A DNA stretch of 64,000 nt from JBCCGL01 sp039029275 (GTDB lineage Bacteria > Pseudomonadota > Gammaproteobacteria > JBCCGL01). Positions 42,639 through 51,900 of the stretch are shown here, piece by piece. The position numbers and the translations under genes are program-made. The stretch is taken from assembly GCA_039029275.1 (NCBI GenBank), contig JBCCGL010000002.1, forward strand, positions 124,001 through 188,000, written 5' to 3'. Within the stretch, counting starts at the first letter, position 1. Every line of letters begins with the position of its first letter. The notes under the pieces are model-generated. The model was not told where the DNA came from. It searched no databases and was given only the letters and a program-made list of their open reading frames with translations.

Positions 42639-43598
42639 TTATTCGAAACTGCTCGCGTCAACTGTGCCGGTTGCATTCCATTCCCAAGCGGGTTGACCGA
42701 GAGCAACCGACGGGTCCGGACCCACATCACCGACGTTCATGGTGAAAGCACCTGTGTCGTCAATATCAAATGTTCCTGCAAATGGGAGCGTGTCGGGCAA
42801 CACATCGAAGGGTGGCGGGAGTACGGTGGTATCCCAGCTGAGTGTCAGGGTTGAGGATACAGAATCAACGCTCGTTACTGCACCATCAGTAAGATTAACC
42901 GTGCCAGTGACGTCCGAAAATGTGGTTGTATAGGGAATGCCGAGTAAGGTTGATTCACCGGATACAAACGTATTGAAATTGCCAGCGAGACCGGTGATCG
43001 CCGCTTGTTCATCTCCAATTCCGGTTAGCCCGTCAACGTTGAAGGTGATGACCGCAGCATCGTCCCAATCGCCCTCGAACTGGAATATGTCAACGCCAGA
43101 TCCGATTTGGATAAAATCTGGCAACATCGAAATCTGGAAATATCCGTCGATAGTCTCACTGCCATCAAATCCTTGATCTATCTGCGCAAACGTATCTGAA
43201 AAATATTCATAGACACGCGAGCTTCCATCTGCCGCCAGGTCAATGGACTTGGTCATATCGCCAGCGGGTGCGGCAGCGCACGTCATAGGGGCTTCAGCAA
43301 CCCAGTTTCCTGCCGCACAGCTCACGGCTGTCGTGCCAACGGATGGCGTTATCAAATCCTGAAGAGTTGTGCTTGTCCCGTCAGCCGCTGATGCGATTTG
43401 AGCTTCGCAGTTGTTGGCTCCTTCAGACCAGACAATGGTTTGCTCCTCGCAGTTAAGTGCGTCGTCCGATGAACTGCTACTGGAACTGCCTCCGCAGGCG
43501 ATCAAAGTGGTTGAGCAGACGCCAATCAGCAGTCCGCGAAACATGGACGTTTGTAAGGTATTGCTATTTATCGGTTTTTTAAAAGCTCTGGCTTTCAT
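42639..43598 (-). CDS. Lipoprotein co-transcribed with the second TonB receptor
   Basis: A 319-residue lipoprotein. The ATG at 43598 has a GGAG site before it. The signal ends at Cys35 (LIAC), followed by GG and seven serines. Four further Cys may form disulphides in the N-terminal part (LNCEEQ, NNCEAQ, VSCAAG, MTCAAA). The rest is beta-rich with repeated strands (VITFNVDGLTGIGDEQAAIT, then TTTFSDVTGTVNLTDGAV), like a small ligand-binding or barrel-like domain. I do not recognise the family. By position it may be a surface partner of the receptor, in the manner of bipartite lipoprotein/TonB systems. Confidence 0.7.
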   Translation of the reverse strand: MKARAFKKPINSNTLQTSMFRGLLIGVCSTTLIACGGSSSSSSSDDALNCEEQTIVWSEGANNCEAQIASAADGTSTTLQDLITPSVGTTAVSCAAGNWVAEAPMTCAAAPAGDMTKSIDLAADGSSRVYEYFSDTFAQIDQGFDGSETIDGYFQISMLPDFIQIGSGVDIFQFEGDWDDAAVITFNVDGLTGIGDEQAAITGLAGNFNTFVSGESTLLGIPYTTTFSDVTGTVNLTDGAVTSVDSVSSTLTLSWDTTVLPPPFDVLPDTLPFAGTFDIDDTGAFTMNVGDVGPDPSVALGQPAWEWNATGTVDASSFE

Positions 43599-43709
43599 CT
43601 GTGACTCCGGTGGTGTAATTAAATTTCTGTTTGAGCATTTGCCAGTTCTGAATCGCGACACTGCTCATTGTTTTTGCGGGTTTACGCTAGCATGAAACAA
43701 AAATACGAA

Positions 43710-43724
43710 CAATAATGATTCACA
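43710..43724 (-). promoter_or_regulatory. Fur-like box before the lipoprotein/receptor pair
   Basis: CAATAATGATTCACA matches the 7-1-7 Fur consensus at 10 of 14 positions. It lies 112 bases before the lipoprotein start and also between that gene and the end of the amidohydrolase gene. Confidence 0.5.
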
Positions 43725-43816
43725 TTTAGAATTAAATGGGAGAGCAAAAACAAAAAAATGCGTAAGGGCAGGGGCGGTGCAAGGCGTATCGGATATACGC
43801 ATGAACAGCAGCCAGT

Positions 43817-43836
43817 GAAAAACGGGACTACCCGTT
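43817..43836 (-). terminator. Terminator overlapping the amidohydrolase stop codon
   Basis: On the minus strand, a 6-bp stem AACGGG / CCCGTT with loop TAGT, followed by five T when the A run at 43818-43822 is read in reverse. The stem begins at the stop codon itself. Confidence 0.6.
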
Positions 43837-45697
43837 AGTTAAAAACCGAATCGATCACTCTTTGTAGCAATGAATTGTCGCCCGGATCGTTTTCATCACT
43901 AAGGACATGAATTCTTTGGATCAGGTTGTTAGACACTTGATATCTCAGTTTTTTCTCAGAGCCGTCAGCCCATTTTTCGGTTTGCAATACCACTCTCCCG
44001 GTCGCGTTAGCATCAACCAATCCACGATAGGCAACGCCATCTGACCCCTTAGCGAGATGATCGAGAACCGCCTGGCGTCCGTCCAGTTTGTTGTTTTCGC
44101 GCTCATCCCAAAGCTTCACGTTTGCTGCGAGCAGTTTGGCCATAACCGCGGGACGACCGCTGTTGTAAGCGTTGCGCAATCGCGTCACAACATCGCGGGG
44201 AGAATCAGTATTGAGTTGCGAGGCAGTGATGTGCTCGCCATCCAACACCACGGCGGCGATGTCGGCTGCATTCATGATGTCATCGAGCGGATTCGAGTTC
44301 AGGAGAACGAGGTCGGCCTGTTTACCAACCTCGACACTTCCGATCTGTGATTGCATGCCGATGAATCGCGCGTTCGTCGAGGTTGCGGCAGTCAAAATTT
44401 CGCGCGGATTCATGCCGGCATCGCGGTAGTATTCGAACTCAGCAAAAATAGCGGCACCGAATGGAATGCCCGTAATTCCGGTGTCCGTGCCGATGCCTAC
44501 CTCAATGCCATGTTCATGAATTCTGCGAAGATTCTCGACGCTGACTTCAATCTCCTCGAGGTAGGGCGGTTCCTGCATCGCCTGCGCGAGCGAAAGTCCG
44601 TCGAACCGTGAACCACCGTCGGGTATCACGAGATCATCAGTATCCATTTCTTTGATGTCAAACAACTGTGCGGTGATATTTGGATCGCTCAGCAGCAGCT
44701 CCGGCCCCGAAAATTCGAGGTGCCCGGCGACCGCGCCAAAGTAGCGCACGGATGCGACTAATGTCATGACCTGTTGAGTGCGGTGCTGTTTCATCAGCGC
44801 GAGATACTCGTCGTCGACTTCACCAAAAAAAACACCGTGCGCGAGGTTGCCGCCGAGTTTGATGACGGCTTTGGCTTTGTCCGCCTCGATCGCATCAACG
44901 CTGTTTGGCATTTCGCGTTTATGTGCCTCATCGAGAAACGCTTCGACGATTGGAAGCAGCTCTTTCCAATCATCATCATCGTCGTCTTCACCGGTAAATT
45001 TTCCGTGCACAAACCAGACTTTGAGTAAGTCTACCTTGTCGGATTTGCTGTAACGCTCGACCAGCGAGCGCGCCTGTTCTTCGGTTGTCACGCGCCAGTC
45101 ATCGGCCCACGAAAAACGCGGGTAAAAGCCGGGCGACGACAGAACTATATGTGGTGCGACGGACTGCGCTGCGCGTTGTTTGAGTGTCGCGCGAGCCTCG
45201 TATGCCCAAAAGCTCTCACCCAGGCTGCGTGCTGTTGTAATGCCCGAACGCACCAGTTTTTGCAGCGCAACTTCAACACCTTGCTGAGGAGAAACGAGCG
45301 CTGAGCGCAATGGTTGATCGACATCGTCTATCGTCGGTTGTCCGCCTTTGTACGCGTAAAGAGAACTGCCGTTGGATTGAAAATGCACGTGAAGATCGAT
45401 CAAGCCAGGAATCAGATAACGCCCGTCGCCATCGATCACTGTCGCGGTGGGCGGAACTTCCGTGGATTTCGAGGGGCCTATCGCGACGATCTTCTGACCA
45501 CTGATTAAAACGGTCGAATCAGACACATCGGCTATTCCGATCGGGTTTACCACATCGACCCCGACGATGGCGAGAATCGGCTCCGACGATGCGACTGATA
45601 CGTGCAATGCAAATAACCCGCTCACCAGACAGGCTGTAAGTTGCTTGGTCGCGTTAATAATTAACTGATGTAGGTGATTTGTTTTGAGGCTAATCAT
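43835..45697 (-). CDS. Exported metal-dependent amidohydrolase
   Basis: A 620-residue protein with a probable signal peptide (SVASSEP, about 38 residues). The amidohydrolase start motif is IPGLIDLHVHF with metal ligands at His103 and His105. A conserved EVGIGTDTGITGIPFGA carries the late Asp. AATSTNARFIGMQSQIGSVE and GKQADLVLLNSNPLDD close the composite domain, as in imidazolonepropionase- or Xaa-Pro-dipeptidase-like amidohydrolases. The C-terminal about 120 residues are less conserved. Substrate unknown. No strong Fur box was found upstream. Confidence 0.85.
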   Translation of the reverse strand: MISLKTNHLHQLIINATKQLTACLVSGLFALHVSVASSEPILAIVGVDVVNPIGIADVSDSTVLISGQKIVAIGPSKSTEVPPTATVIDGDGRYLIPGLIDLHVHFQSNGSSLYAYKGGQPTIDDVDQPLRSALVSPQQGVEVALQKLVRSGITTARSLGESFWAYEARATLKQRAAQSVAPHIVLSSPGFYPRFSWADDWRVTTEEQARSLVERYSKSDKVDLLKVWFVHGKFTGEDDDDDDWKELLPIVEAFLDEAHKREMPNSVDAIEADKAKAVIKLGGNLAHGVFFGEVDDEYLALMKQHRTQQVMTLVASVRYFGAVAGHLEFSGPELLLSDPNITAQLFDIKEMDTDDLVIPDGGSRFDGLSLAQAMQEPPYLEEIEVSVENLRRIHEHGIEVGIGTDTGITGIPFGAAIFAEFEYYRDAGMNPREILTAATSTNARFIGMQSQIGSVEVGKQADLVLLNSNPLDDIMNAADIAAVVLDGEHITASQLNTDSPRDVVTRLRNAYNSGRPAVMAKLLAANVKLWDERENNKLDGRQAVLDHLAKGSDGVAYRGLVDANATGRVVLQTEKWADGSEKKLRYQVSNNLIQRIHVLSDENDPGDNSLLQRVIDSVFN

Positions 45698-46007
45698 GTT
45701 GGTGGTCCGGAGTAGGGGGCCTCAAAATTTTCATCGATTTAACTGTTCGTAAATCCAGCGCATGTTCGAGCGGCAGATACTACTGCAAATAGTAAAGCGA
45801 ATGCGAATTAGTCGCGAATAAATCGCTGAGTTGAAGGAACTTAGTAAACCCGGTTGGTCACTAGTCGATCGCCGCTAATGGAGCAGAGCGAAGGATCCTG
45901 CTGCTATGCCAGCAATTCGATAGGCCGATAGGCGATGTGAATATGATTAGTGGTTGCGGTCGGGATTTATGGATATTTTTAATATCCAGTTTTTCTGTTC
46001 GAATTCG
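45698..46007. other. Intergenic region, 310 bases
   Basis: No gene seen. It holds the promoter of the amidohydrolase (weak GCGAATGCGAATTAG element near 45798 only) and a hairpin at 45970-45988 near the end of the mshQ-like gene. Confidence 0.5.
45970..45994. terminator. Possible terminator near the end of the mshQ-like gene
   Basis: An 8-bp AT-rich stem TGGATATT / AATATCCA with a three-base loop. The T run follows on the plus strand, whereas the mshQ-like gene is on the minus strand, so its use there is doubtful. Confidence 0.35.
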
Positions 46008-49000
46008 TTAGCGAATCTCGCGACGATAAATAATTGTCGGACTGCCTGAGTACAGTCCAAAGCTCGCAGTACCAGAGGGGTCCGGGTCGCTGACTGCGCC
46101 ACGTGAAAATTCAAGATAATCCGGTGCATCAAGTGTTACGCGCGCGCCACCGGTTGAACCTTCACCGGGTGCGCTTAAGGTGAGGTTAATTTGTCCGTTT
46201 GTATTGCTCGAGACAGAGCTGGTCAATGATGTGGCATCAAGCGCGTCGCCCGCGTCGATATCCGTGATTGTGTAGCTCGGTGCGGTGGTGCATGAGTCTG
46301 CGGTGTGTGTGACAAAACTGTTACTAGCCGCATCAAAAATCTCAGCTGTTATGGGTAACACCAGATCGACCAGTTCCGATCCGAAACCGTTGGTTATTGA
46401 CAGACGACCGAATCGGATGTGGCTGCCAACGTTAGTGGTTGTAACTGGCGACAACACGTTGCCGGTCGCAAAGCTACTGCTGACGCCATCGCCATCGGTC
46501 ACCGAGTTGATGGTCATTTCGATATCGCTACCAAATTGACCAATCATCGCATTCGCATCGCGTGTGTAGGTGAACGTATCCGCGCCCAGCGTGTAGGTAT
46601 AAACACCGTTGCTGCCGCTATGGGATTTTGTTGCCTGCGAATGACTTAATGCCATGGGCGTGATGCCATCCGCGCCGATTTGAGTGCCGTCTTGCGTCAC
46701 TGTGCTGACGATTGCGCTGCCTGCACTCAGCTTTGCGTAAGCACCTGTATAGTTTGTTGTCGTGATGCCTGACGCGTTTTGCGCAGTCACTTCAAATGTC
46801 GGCGCGCCCGCATACCCGAAGGCCTGCCCAATGTATGAAAACGAACCGCCGCTGCATGCGTGATTCAGCTCGCCGCTGTCGGTGCTGGTCAGCGCAAACT
46901 GATGCGGTGTGAAACGCCCGACGTTATTCAGTGTGCCCGTTACATCGCCCGCTCCGAGATAATCATTATCGGCAATTTCGGCGGTGAGGTTGACAATGCC
47001 GACTTCGCTGAATTGTCGTGTGCCGGAAAAAATCCCTGCGCCCGTTTTACTCATGCTGCCGCTCAATGCGCCCGCGCTGCCTCCACTGGGTGCCACAAGC
47101 GCGTGACTTGTCGCAATGGTTTCTGGCGACGACTCGTTACCAAAATTTGGCGTGGTGTCGCCTGCAGAATCTTTCGCTGTGACTGTCAGCGTAAAATCGC
47201 CGCCCGCGGTCGCGTACACACTGCCATTTTCGTCCGCGGCAGTTGTATCGCTGCCGGATACTGTTACCTCCAGTGAATCCGGCTTAACCACGAACTGATT
47301 TGTGCCACCGCTGATTGTGCCGTCACTGATGTTCAGTTGGATTTGTCCGGCGTCCTTGTATTGACTGCTGACCACAGCCTGCCCGTTTGCAAAGGTCACG
47401 GATCCGCTGCCGCTTGCATTGATGCTTCCGCTTGACGGGTTCACGTGTGATGTAGAAATCGTTAGCGACTTATTGCCAGTGTAGGTTTCGATAACACCGC
47501 ACTGCGCATTTGTCGGTGTTGTACCGAATGCGGCTATGTGTAGATCGAAGGCGGTGCCGGCAGTTTGGTTGGAAATCGGATCGTTGATTGTGCCGGGTGG
47601 TGGGTTACTGAGCGCCGACGCGGTAACGGTAAAGCCGCTGGCGGCGAAGGTGATGGCGCCTTCTGTGTCGTCGTCTCGCACTGACCCGTCGTACACATCA
47701 ATATCAAAGCTTGCCGCGCCTTCCGGATAGTACAGTGAAAACGCAGCGACGCCGTTGTCCGCAGCGTCGAACGCGTATGTTGCCAAGCCATCATTGGCGG
47801 TCGCGTCAGTAAGCGTGCCCGAGCCAGTCACAAGGCTCCATGTTCCGGTTCCGGTTTGGGTGTCCAGAGTTATCGTGCCGGTGTAACCCGTGGTAGTTGA
47901 ATTATCGGCATTGGTCGCGGTTACTGTGACAGCTTCACTGAGGCAGTGGATGCCGCTTGTGTCGTGACCGATCACAAAATGATCAGGACCATAAACAGGG
48001 CATGAACGGGTTGTGCCATCGTAGTTATCGCCCGCATTTTCGTTCGTGTAAATCTGATCGATATGACTCGCAGTCAGCGCGCTTTCAAAGATTTTCAGCT
48101 CGTCGATCTGGCTGTCGAAATAGCCGTCGGAACTCCAGTTCGATCGTCCGATATAGTTGTTGGTACGGGTTACGTTTGCAGGCATGCATGATGATGTGCC
48201 CGTAGCAATTGTCACACCGTCGCGGTAGAGCGCAACGTTCTGCGATCCATCAATCGTTATCGCATAGTGATGAACGCCGCTCACGATTCCGTTACTGGCT
48301 GTAATTTTTCCGCAGGAGCTGGAACCGCTATAAATTTCAAACGTCAGGTCGTCACTCGAGGAGTTTCGCGCCAAAACAATATTGTCGTTTTGCGTGCCTT
48401 GCGCAAAATCGAACACCCGCTCCCAGTTTTGCGTCGTACCAAAATCTACCCAAGCGCTCGCCGAAAAACCGTTGCTAAAGTCGGTCGAAATTGACGGCAA
48501 CGACACATGGTCATCGACACCATCAAAAGTTCCACCGTGGCAGATCTGTGCACTTTCACTCGAGAGTCCGCCATCGGCCGTACCGTCAAAAACGCCGATC
48601 AGATCGGTCACTTCACCGGACGTACCGTCCCAGCTGGCTTCATCCAAGCGCCACTCCGCAAGCGGCGTGGGGACGCCGCAAACACGGTCGCTGCCGTCGT
48701 AATTTTTGCCTGCGGACTGGTTATTAAAAATCAGATCGACTTCGTTTTGACCGATCACTGAATCGAAGACAAGAAGTTCATCGATTTCGCCGTTGAAATA
48801 TTCAGGACTGCTTCCGGTGTCTTCAATTCGCCCAATGCTCGCGAACGTGGTTCCAATATCTCCAGAGCCTGATGTCGATGTACCCTCTAGCGAACCATCG
48901 ACATAAACCTGAACGACGCCGCTGGGAGAATCGCGAGTCAGCACGACGTGGTGCCAGGCATCATCATCTATTGATGTCGTCGATTTGGCGTGGCCGCTAT

Positions 49001-51002
49001 CACCCTTGCCAATGCCGACTCTTCCCGATGCATCCAGCCAACCCCAGAAAACATCGTCTGTGCCACCTGCCTGTTCAACACCGATTGCTCCGGGGGCAAG
49101 CCAAACCGTGTTATTGCCGGTTTGCGAGGTTTTTACCCAGAAGGATACGCTGGCAGTTGTGTTCAGGTATGTATTTATCCCGCTAACGTTAATGTAATCG
49201 TCTGTCCCATCAAAGGTTCCAGCGGCACATACCTGGCCCGCGTCGACGGTAGTTGCGCCCCCTGCGGCTGTACCGTCAAGACCGTTCCCTTTGAAATCGA
49301 CAACTTCGTCGCTAGTCCCAGTCCACCTGTATTCATCAAACTGCCATTCGGCGACGGGATTTGGCACGCCGCACGATCGCGCTGAGCCATCGTAGTTATT
49401 GCCGGCATCTTGATTGGTGTAAATCGTACTGACCTGTGTCGATGAAAGAGCGCTGTCGAAAATTATCAGTTCGTCAAGCAATCCATCCCATGCTTGGCTG
49501 CTGCTGAATCCACCACCGTATGAGTCTTGCTCTTGTCCGACGATTAAACCACCAGAAGCGATACTGATGCTGCTCGACGAACCGCCGCTGCGGCATTGGT
49601 CGAGTGCACCATCGATGTACAGACAGTGACTGGTTCCTGATCGTGTCCATACCAAATGATGCCAGGTATCGTCGTCGAACGATGATATGCCGATGCTGGT
49701 CGAGCTGCCGTTTATGAATGGCCTGAACGTCGAATCGTTCGGAAACCACATCAGCAATTCATTATGTTGGCTGCCGCTTGACCCCGAGATTATCCCGGCG
49801 CTACCAAGCGAACCAACCTTTGCCCAGACGGAAATACTGAAATCATTGAGCCCATTGGCGGCGGAGTTGGCCAGACTGAGATAATCGCCTGTTCCGGTGG
49901 TTGTGAAATCGCCCGCAGAACAAATTTTTCCGCTCGAGCTATCGGTTGTCGACATACCCGTGGCGACTCCGTGATGGTCGTTCCCTGAACTGTCGACGAC
50001 TTCGTCTGCAGCTCCAGTCCAGTCGGATTCATCCATGTGCCAGTCGGCGATTGGTGCGGGAAGCGGGCAACTGGTCTGATAACTGATTTCGATGTCGTCA
50101 ACGTACATTCCGATTTGCCCACTGCCGTCGCTGATAAATCGAACTTGCGTGTTTGAAGCCGCGTACGAACTGATATCGAACGACTGGGACGTTGGAGAGA
50201 AGTTGGTTCCCGTCACGCTATACGTTTGCAGCGTTGTCCAGCTGCTGCCCCCGTTAGCAGAAACCTGCAGCTCGACGGTCTCCCATCCAAACGCGCGGCC
50301 CGTGTAATAATTAAAACTGAGCGTTGCGCTGGAAGCACCCGTAAGGTCAGCTTCGCGTTCTACGCCGCGGTCAGTCCAACTGCTCGACCCCGGTTCTCCA
50401 ATGCGCAAGCAGTTTCCGCTTGTGCAATTGCTGCCATCTACCCGTGCAATGCCGGATGACGGCCCGTCGCTTTCTCCAATCTCGGTCCAGTCGCCCGTCC
50501 AGTTTGCACTCCCTGAGTTTTGTGAAAATGAAACGGAAGGAAAGTTGTCGCCTATTGTATTGGCGGGGCAACCGCTGGGCGCCGTCGAAGACCAAGTCGC
50601 CTGAAAGCCTGATCTGACGACGGAGTAGTCCGTTTCATTAACGATTAGCATTGAGCCAGAGCTTGCTGTCAAATCGGCGGGTAAGCTGTTACCGGTAAAC
50701 GAACCTAACAAAGTACTGGAAGTTGTCGTGCCGTCGTAAATACGCAGAAAGTCGTAACTGGTTTCATATCTGAACGCGGAAAATGACAGCGAGATATTCC
50801 CACCGCCACTGGGTTGAATCAAAAACTGACAGCTTTCGTCGTTACTGTAACTGCCGCTGCTTCCACCTGAATCGGTCAGCGAACCAGTATCGCTGGTTGT
50901 AGATGTGTCGGTACACATACGGTCAGCTAATGCGGTCGATTGGAGTGAGATCAGATTCGTCACGAACACTGACCCTACAAGTAATTTGAAGACTCTATTC
51001 AC
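46008..51002 (-). CDS. Large MshQ-like surface protein with CUB and LamG domains
   Basis: The best start is GTG at 51000-51002, overlapping the upstream stop as GTGA, which gives 1,664 residues and a clean signal peptide (STALA). Residue numbers here count from the upstream 51062 start, 20 residues longer. A CUB-like domain (about 50-160, CQFLIQPSGG to FQATWSS), a MAM-like beta domain (about 170-325), then three LamG/concanavalin domains (about 335-570, 570-800, 800-1020), each opening with a WxxDE-type motif (ADWHMDESDW, AEWQFDEYRW, AEWRLDEASW). The C-terminal about 660 residues are DUF6701, as in MSHA-pilus MshQ. Likely an adhesive surface or pilus-tip protein. No other msh genes are beside it. 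Confidence 0.85.
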   Translation of the reverse strand: MNRVFKLLVGSVFVTNLISLQSTALADRMCTDTSTTSDTGSLTDSGGSSGSYSNDESCQFLIQPSGGGNISLSFSAFRYETSYDFLRIYDGTTTSSTLLGSFTGNSLPADLTASSGSMLIVNETDYSVVRSGFQATWSSTAPSGCPANTIGDNFPSVSFSQNSGSANWTGDWTEIGESDGPSSGIARVDGSNCTSGNCLRIGEPGSSSWTDRGVEREADLTGASSATLSFNYYTGRAFGWETVELQVSANGGSSWTTLQTYSVTGTNFSPTSQSFDISSYAASNTQVRFISDGSGQIGMYVDDIEISYQTSCPLPAPIADWHMDESDWTGAADEVVDSSGNDHHGVATGMSTTDSSSGKICSAGDFTTTGTGDYLSLANSAANGLNDFSISVWAKVGSLGSAGIISGSSGSQHNELLMWFPNDSTFRPFINGSSTSIGISSFDDDTWHHLVWTRSGTSHCLYIDGALDQCRSGGSSSSISIASGGLIVGQEQDSYGGGFSSSQAWDGLLDELIIFDSALSSTQVSTIYTNQDAGNNYDGSARSCGVPNPVAEWQFDEYRWTGTSDEVVDFKGNGLDGTAAGGATTVDAGQVCAAGTFDGTDDYINVSGINTYLNTTASVSFWVKTSQTGNNTVWLAPGAIGVEQAGGTDDVFWGWLDASGRVGIGKGDSGHAKSTTSIDDDAWHHVVLTRDSPSGVVQVYVDGSLEGTSTSGSGDIGTTFASIGRIEDTGSSPEYFNGEIDELLVFDSVIGQNEVDLIFNNQSAGKNYDGSDRVCGVPTPLAEWRLDEASWDGTSGEVTDLIGVFDGTADGGLSSESAQICHGGTFDGVDDHVSLPSISTDFSNGFSASAWVDFGTTQNWERVFDFAQGTQNDNIVLARNSSSDDLTFEIYSGSSSCGKITASNGIVSGVHHYAITIDGSQNVALYRDGVTIATGTSSCMPANVTRTNNYIGRSNWSSDGYFDSQIDELKIFESALTASHIDQIYTNENAGDNYDGTTRSCPVYGPDHFVIGHDTSGIHCLSEAVTVTATNADNSTTTGYTGTITLDTQTGTGTWSLVTGSGTLTDATANDGLATYAFDAADNGVAAFSLYYPEGAASFDIDVYDGSVRDDDTEGAITFAASGFTVTASALSNPPPGTINDPISNQTAGTAFDLHIAAFGTTPTNAQCGVIETYTGNKSLTISTSHVNPSSGSINASGSGSVTFANGQAVVSSQYKDAGQIQLNISDGTISGGTNQFVVKPDSLEVTVSGSDTTAADENGSVYATAGGDFTLTVTAKDSAGDTTPNFGNESSPETIATSHALVAPSGGSAGALSGSMSKTGAGIFSGTRQFSEVGIVNLTAEIADNDYLGAGDVTGTLNNVGRFTPHQFALTSTDSGELNHACSGGSFSYIGQAFGYAGAPTFEVTAQNASGITTTNYTGAYAKLSAGSAIVSTVTQDGTQIGADGITPMALSHSQATKSHSGSNGVYTYTLGADTFTYTRDANAMIGQFGSDIEMTINSVTDGDGVSSSFATGNVLSPVTTTNVGSHIRFGRLSITNGFGSELVDLVLPITAEIFDAASNSFVTHTADSCTTAPSYTITDIDAGDALDATSLTSSVSSNTNGQINLTLSAPGEGSTGGARVTLDAPDYLEFSRGAVSDPDPSGTASFGLYSGSPTIIYRREIR

Positions 51003-51292
51003 GAACGCTGCACCGTTGTGATCAGTCCTGAAGCAAATCGAAGCCTGCCGTGGATGGTGCAAGTGGATCCTAAAGGTTTTGTTGGCGCTGGTTTGGAATC
51101 GGGCGCAGTAGTGTTCCAGGTCCTGTGACAGTTGATGCGTCCGCTCCTGTCTTCAGACTCCCCCGGTGACCCGTTCCCGTTTTTCTCCTCAAGGTGAAGT
51201 TTCGCGTTAGTGGAGGGTGCTGCACCGGCAGCTGTGGAGTAAATCGCCAGCGCAATCAGGGCAGCAATACACCCAGTGAGTAAACGAAGCAT
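50999..51292 (-). CDS. Short secreted protein with a truncated LamG-like start, coupled to the mshQ-like gene
   Basis: From the ATG at 51292 this is a 97-residue protein: a signal peptide (MLRLLTGCIAALIALAIYST, cleavage near AAGA) then LHLEEKNGNGSPGESEDRSG, which resembles the opening of a LamG domain (L-x-L/F-D/E-E ... G-x-x-G-E-x-x-D-x-S-G). It stops soon after KPLGSTCTIHGRLRF. Its TGA overlaps the GTG of the large gene by 4 bases. It could be a truncated adhesin domain or a leader cistron. An in-frame upstream extension to 51427 (TTG) exists but lacks support. Confidence 0.5.
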   Translation of the reverse strand: MLRLLTGCIAALIALAIYSTAAGAAPSTNAKLHLEEKNGNGSPGESEDRSGRINCHRTWNTTAPDSKPAPTKPLGSTCTIHGRLRFASGLITTVQRS

Positions 51293-51900
51293 GGCTGCAT
51301 GCTTTTGGGATGCTGTGGGTAGTGCGGTCATTCCAGTTATGCGATTCTCCGGAGCCTCTGCAGGTATCGGAAAACCAAAGAAAAACCTGAGGTCAAATAT
51401 CAGGAATTTGTTTCTCGCGTAGCGCAATTTTCAGCAAAGCGAAACGACCATTAAGCAGGGATCAGGCTAAAGCCTGCCGCAATGCCAGCTAACAGCGCGC
51501 CATGAAATTTTGGTGATCAGTACGCGATGCAGGGTGTCACTGATTAATTTCCGGATGATTTCGATTCAGAATTCATCCGCCAGAAAACGCGCAGTGTTAG
51601 TTCAGTATTCTTAAAACTGTTTGTTAAGTAATGGTGAAGAGATCAAATGAGCCAGAATTATCGGAGGAGTGTTTCTCCGCGCGGTGTTGAAAATTGCTTA
51701 TATAAACAAATGTATACGTGTGATATTAAGAACGTTTATACAATCGGAGCCTCTAGTGTTGGATAACTTGACAATAACGGGAGCTAACGATCAGTATGTG
51801 ACGTGTTTGATCAGGGTTGACTTCTGTTCGCAGTAAGCCGCCAGAGAAAACACGCGAATGCTGACGGGCATTTAATCTTCACTGAGGAGGAATCGAGAGA
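51293..51900. other. Intergenic region, about 600 bases
   Basis: No gene is supported. The palindrome CAGGCTAAAGCCTG (51462-51475) lies on the mshQ side. An AT-rich stretch (51590-51760) precedes a possible sigma-70 -35 element (TTGACA at 51768-51773) with a poor -10 (CAGTAT at 51792-51797), upstream of the glycine-betaine binding protein gene, which has an AGGAGG site at 51885-51890. Confidence 0.45.
51768..51797 (+). promoter_or_regulatory. Possible promoter of the proX-like gene
   Basis: A consensus -35 TTGACA is followed 18 bases later by CAGTAT, a weak -10. The distance to the ATG is about 104 bases. Osmotic control would fit the function but cannot be seen here. Confidence 0.3.

Noticed and set aside
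44036..44050. Repeat-like CTGACCCC inside the amidohydrolase gene
   Set aside because: Only eight bases match the RAYT repeat core, and they lie in conserved coding sequence.
50999..51427. Full 142-residue leader ORF before the mshQ-like gene
   Set aside because: The first 45 residues start at TTG and lack a ribosome site. The signal peptide begins at the ATG at 51292, which I used instead.
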